DNA of 64,000 bases from Lachnospiraceae bacterium (GTDB lineage Bacteria; Bacillota; Clostridia; Lachnospirales; Lachnospiraceae): the NCBI GenBank assembly GCA_030523345.1, contig JAUNIR010000001.1:25209-89208 (forward strand), read 5' to 3'. The notes beneath the pieces were generated by a model. That model did no database searches. It was not told the origin of the DNA and worked only from the letters and a program-made list of their open reading frames with translations. The position numbers and the translations under genes are program-made. This document shows, in pieces, positions 63,420 through 64,000 of the stretch. Within the stretch, counting starts at the first letter, position 1. Each line of letters begins with the position of its first letter.

Positions 63420-64000
63420 ATGTTATTTAGAAAGATGCTTCGCGATCTTTGGAAAAATAGAACACAGTTCCTCTCGATTTTTTTAATGTCATTTGTTGGA
63501 ATGGCGGCATTTGCAGGACTTGATGCCGAAAGCTCAGGAGGTCAGCAAGTTATTAGTGAATACTATCAGGAATATAACCTGGCGGACTATTGGATTGATG
63601 GAAATGGATTTGAAGATGACGAAATTAATAAAATCAAAAAGATTCCAGGTATAGTTAATGCTGAGAAAAGATGCATTCTTATGGGTAAAGACTCTACAAA
63701 TGAGGATAAGGATTTAGGTCTTCATTTTCTAAAATCTAATGATATTAATAAGTTATGGTTGCTTGAAGGCACTCAATATGAAGAAGGCAAAAGTGGTTTC
63801 TATATAGAGGAACTTTATGCTAAGGCTAATAACATATCAGTTGGCGATAAGATGTCCATTTCTATTAATGGAGAGAGAATAGATGGTGAAGTAAAGGGAA
63901 TCTGCGAGAATCCAGAGTATGTTTATTATGTTCTGGATGGCTCGCTATTAATGCCAAATTATACTAACTACTCATTTGTTTATTTGTCAGAAGATATGTA
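63420..64000 (+). CDS. ABC transporter permease, FtsX/MacB type (3' end outside window)
   Basis: The frame opens with MLFRKMLRDLWKNRTQFLSI, a membrane helix (about 16-36) and the beginning of a MacB-like extracellular domain (IPGIVNAEKR, VGDKMSISINGERIDGEVKGI). It continues without a stop to the window edge at about residue 193. It starts 16 bases after the ATPase gene, with GGGAGA as ribosome site. It would form the membrane part of the exporter. Confidence 0.88.
   Translation, partial: MLFRKMLRDLWKNRTQFLSIFLMSFVGMAAFAGLDAESSGGQQVISEYYQEYNLADYWIDGNGFEDDEINKIKKIPGIVNAEKRCILMGKDSTNEDKDLGLHFLKSNDINKLWLLEGTQYEEGKSGFYIEELYAKANNISVGDKMSISINGERIDGEVKGICENPEYVYYVLDGSLLMPNYTNYSFVYLSEDM

Overview
The window looks like chromosomal core DNA of a low-GC, strictly anaerobic Firmicute of the family Lachnospiraceae, probably near Butyrivibrio, Pseudobutyrivibrio or Lachnospira. 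Support comes from AT-rich sequence with strong Shine-Dalgarno sites, Lachnospiraceae/Clostridia families (DUF4250, DUF4364, DUF3048, DUF1846, DUF2974), a fused FeoA-FeoB, a type III glutamine synthetase, a class III ribonucleotide reductase with a thioredoxin-like tail, and the order rho-rpmE-DUF1385-prmC-prfA. The genus is inference. No prophage, transposase, insertion sequence or CRISPR array was seen.

Layout. 1-4277: end of glycogen phosphorylase, a repeat/hairpin region, an EAL c-di-GMP phosphodiesterase and a DUF3048 lipoprotein. 4286-9942: a DNA-repair-like island with a radical SAM/DUF4130 pair on the minus strand, facing a PD-(D/E)XK-XPD helicase and endonuclease IV. 9959-15787: GH13 amylase, chemotaxis receptor and GH2 beta-mannosidase, the last with an altered catalytic motif. 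15804-24544: DUF4250, rarA, DUF4364, rho, rpmE, DUF1385, prmC, prfA, an rsmH paralogue and thiN. 24662-30259: FAD oxidoreductase, TPP riboswitch with thiT, MATE exporter and SulP permease. 30231-32672 (minus): an SGNH-MBOAT acylation pair. 32737-36868: signal peptidase, a second DUF3048 lipoprotein, a DUF2974 hydrolase and a TPR lipoprotein. 37084-47279: NrdR-box-controlled nrdD, pyrF, a serine hydrolase, a 37-residue membrane protein, an aldo/keto reductase, sstT, DUF1846 and an M18 peptidase. 47343-54907: stalked SGNH protein, HAD, feoAB, a LUD protein and glnN. 54910-60898: tRNA-Thr, two small unknown genes, nitroreductase, histidine phosphatase, a LacI-like/GGDEF fusion and several HAD phosphatases. 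61110-64000: a lipoprotein adaptor, ABC ATPase and truncated FtsX-type permease forming an export operon.

The genes fit a carbohydrate-fermenting gut or rumen anaerobe: starch/glycogen and mannoside use, thiamine salvage (ThiT import, ThiN pyrophosphorylation), anaerobic dNTP synthesis, ferrous iron uptake and c-di-GMP turnover.

The most unusual signal is at 52703-52792, upstream of glnN. It consists of three tandem stem-loops whose stems differ in sequence but keep pairing, while each carries nearly the same eight-base loop (TACGCACG, TCCGCACG, TACGCACG). This looks like an RNA regulatory leader that I do not recognise. Other points of interest are the beta-mannosidase lacking the expected acid/base glutamate, a 47-bp duplicated hairpin element after glgP with a diverged inverted relative before the tRNA, and several promoter-embedded inverted repeats.
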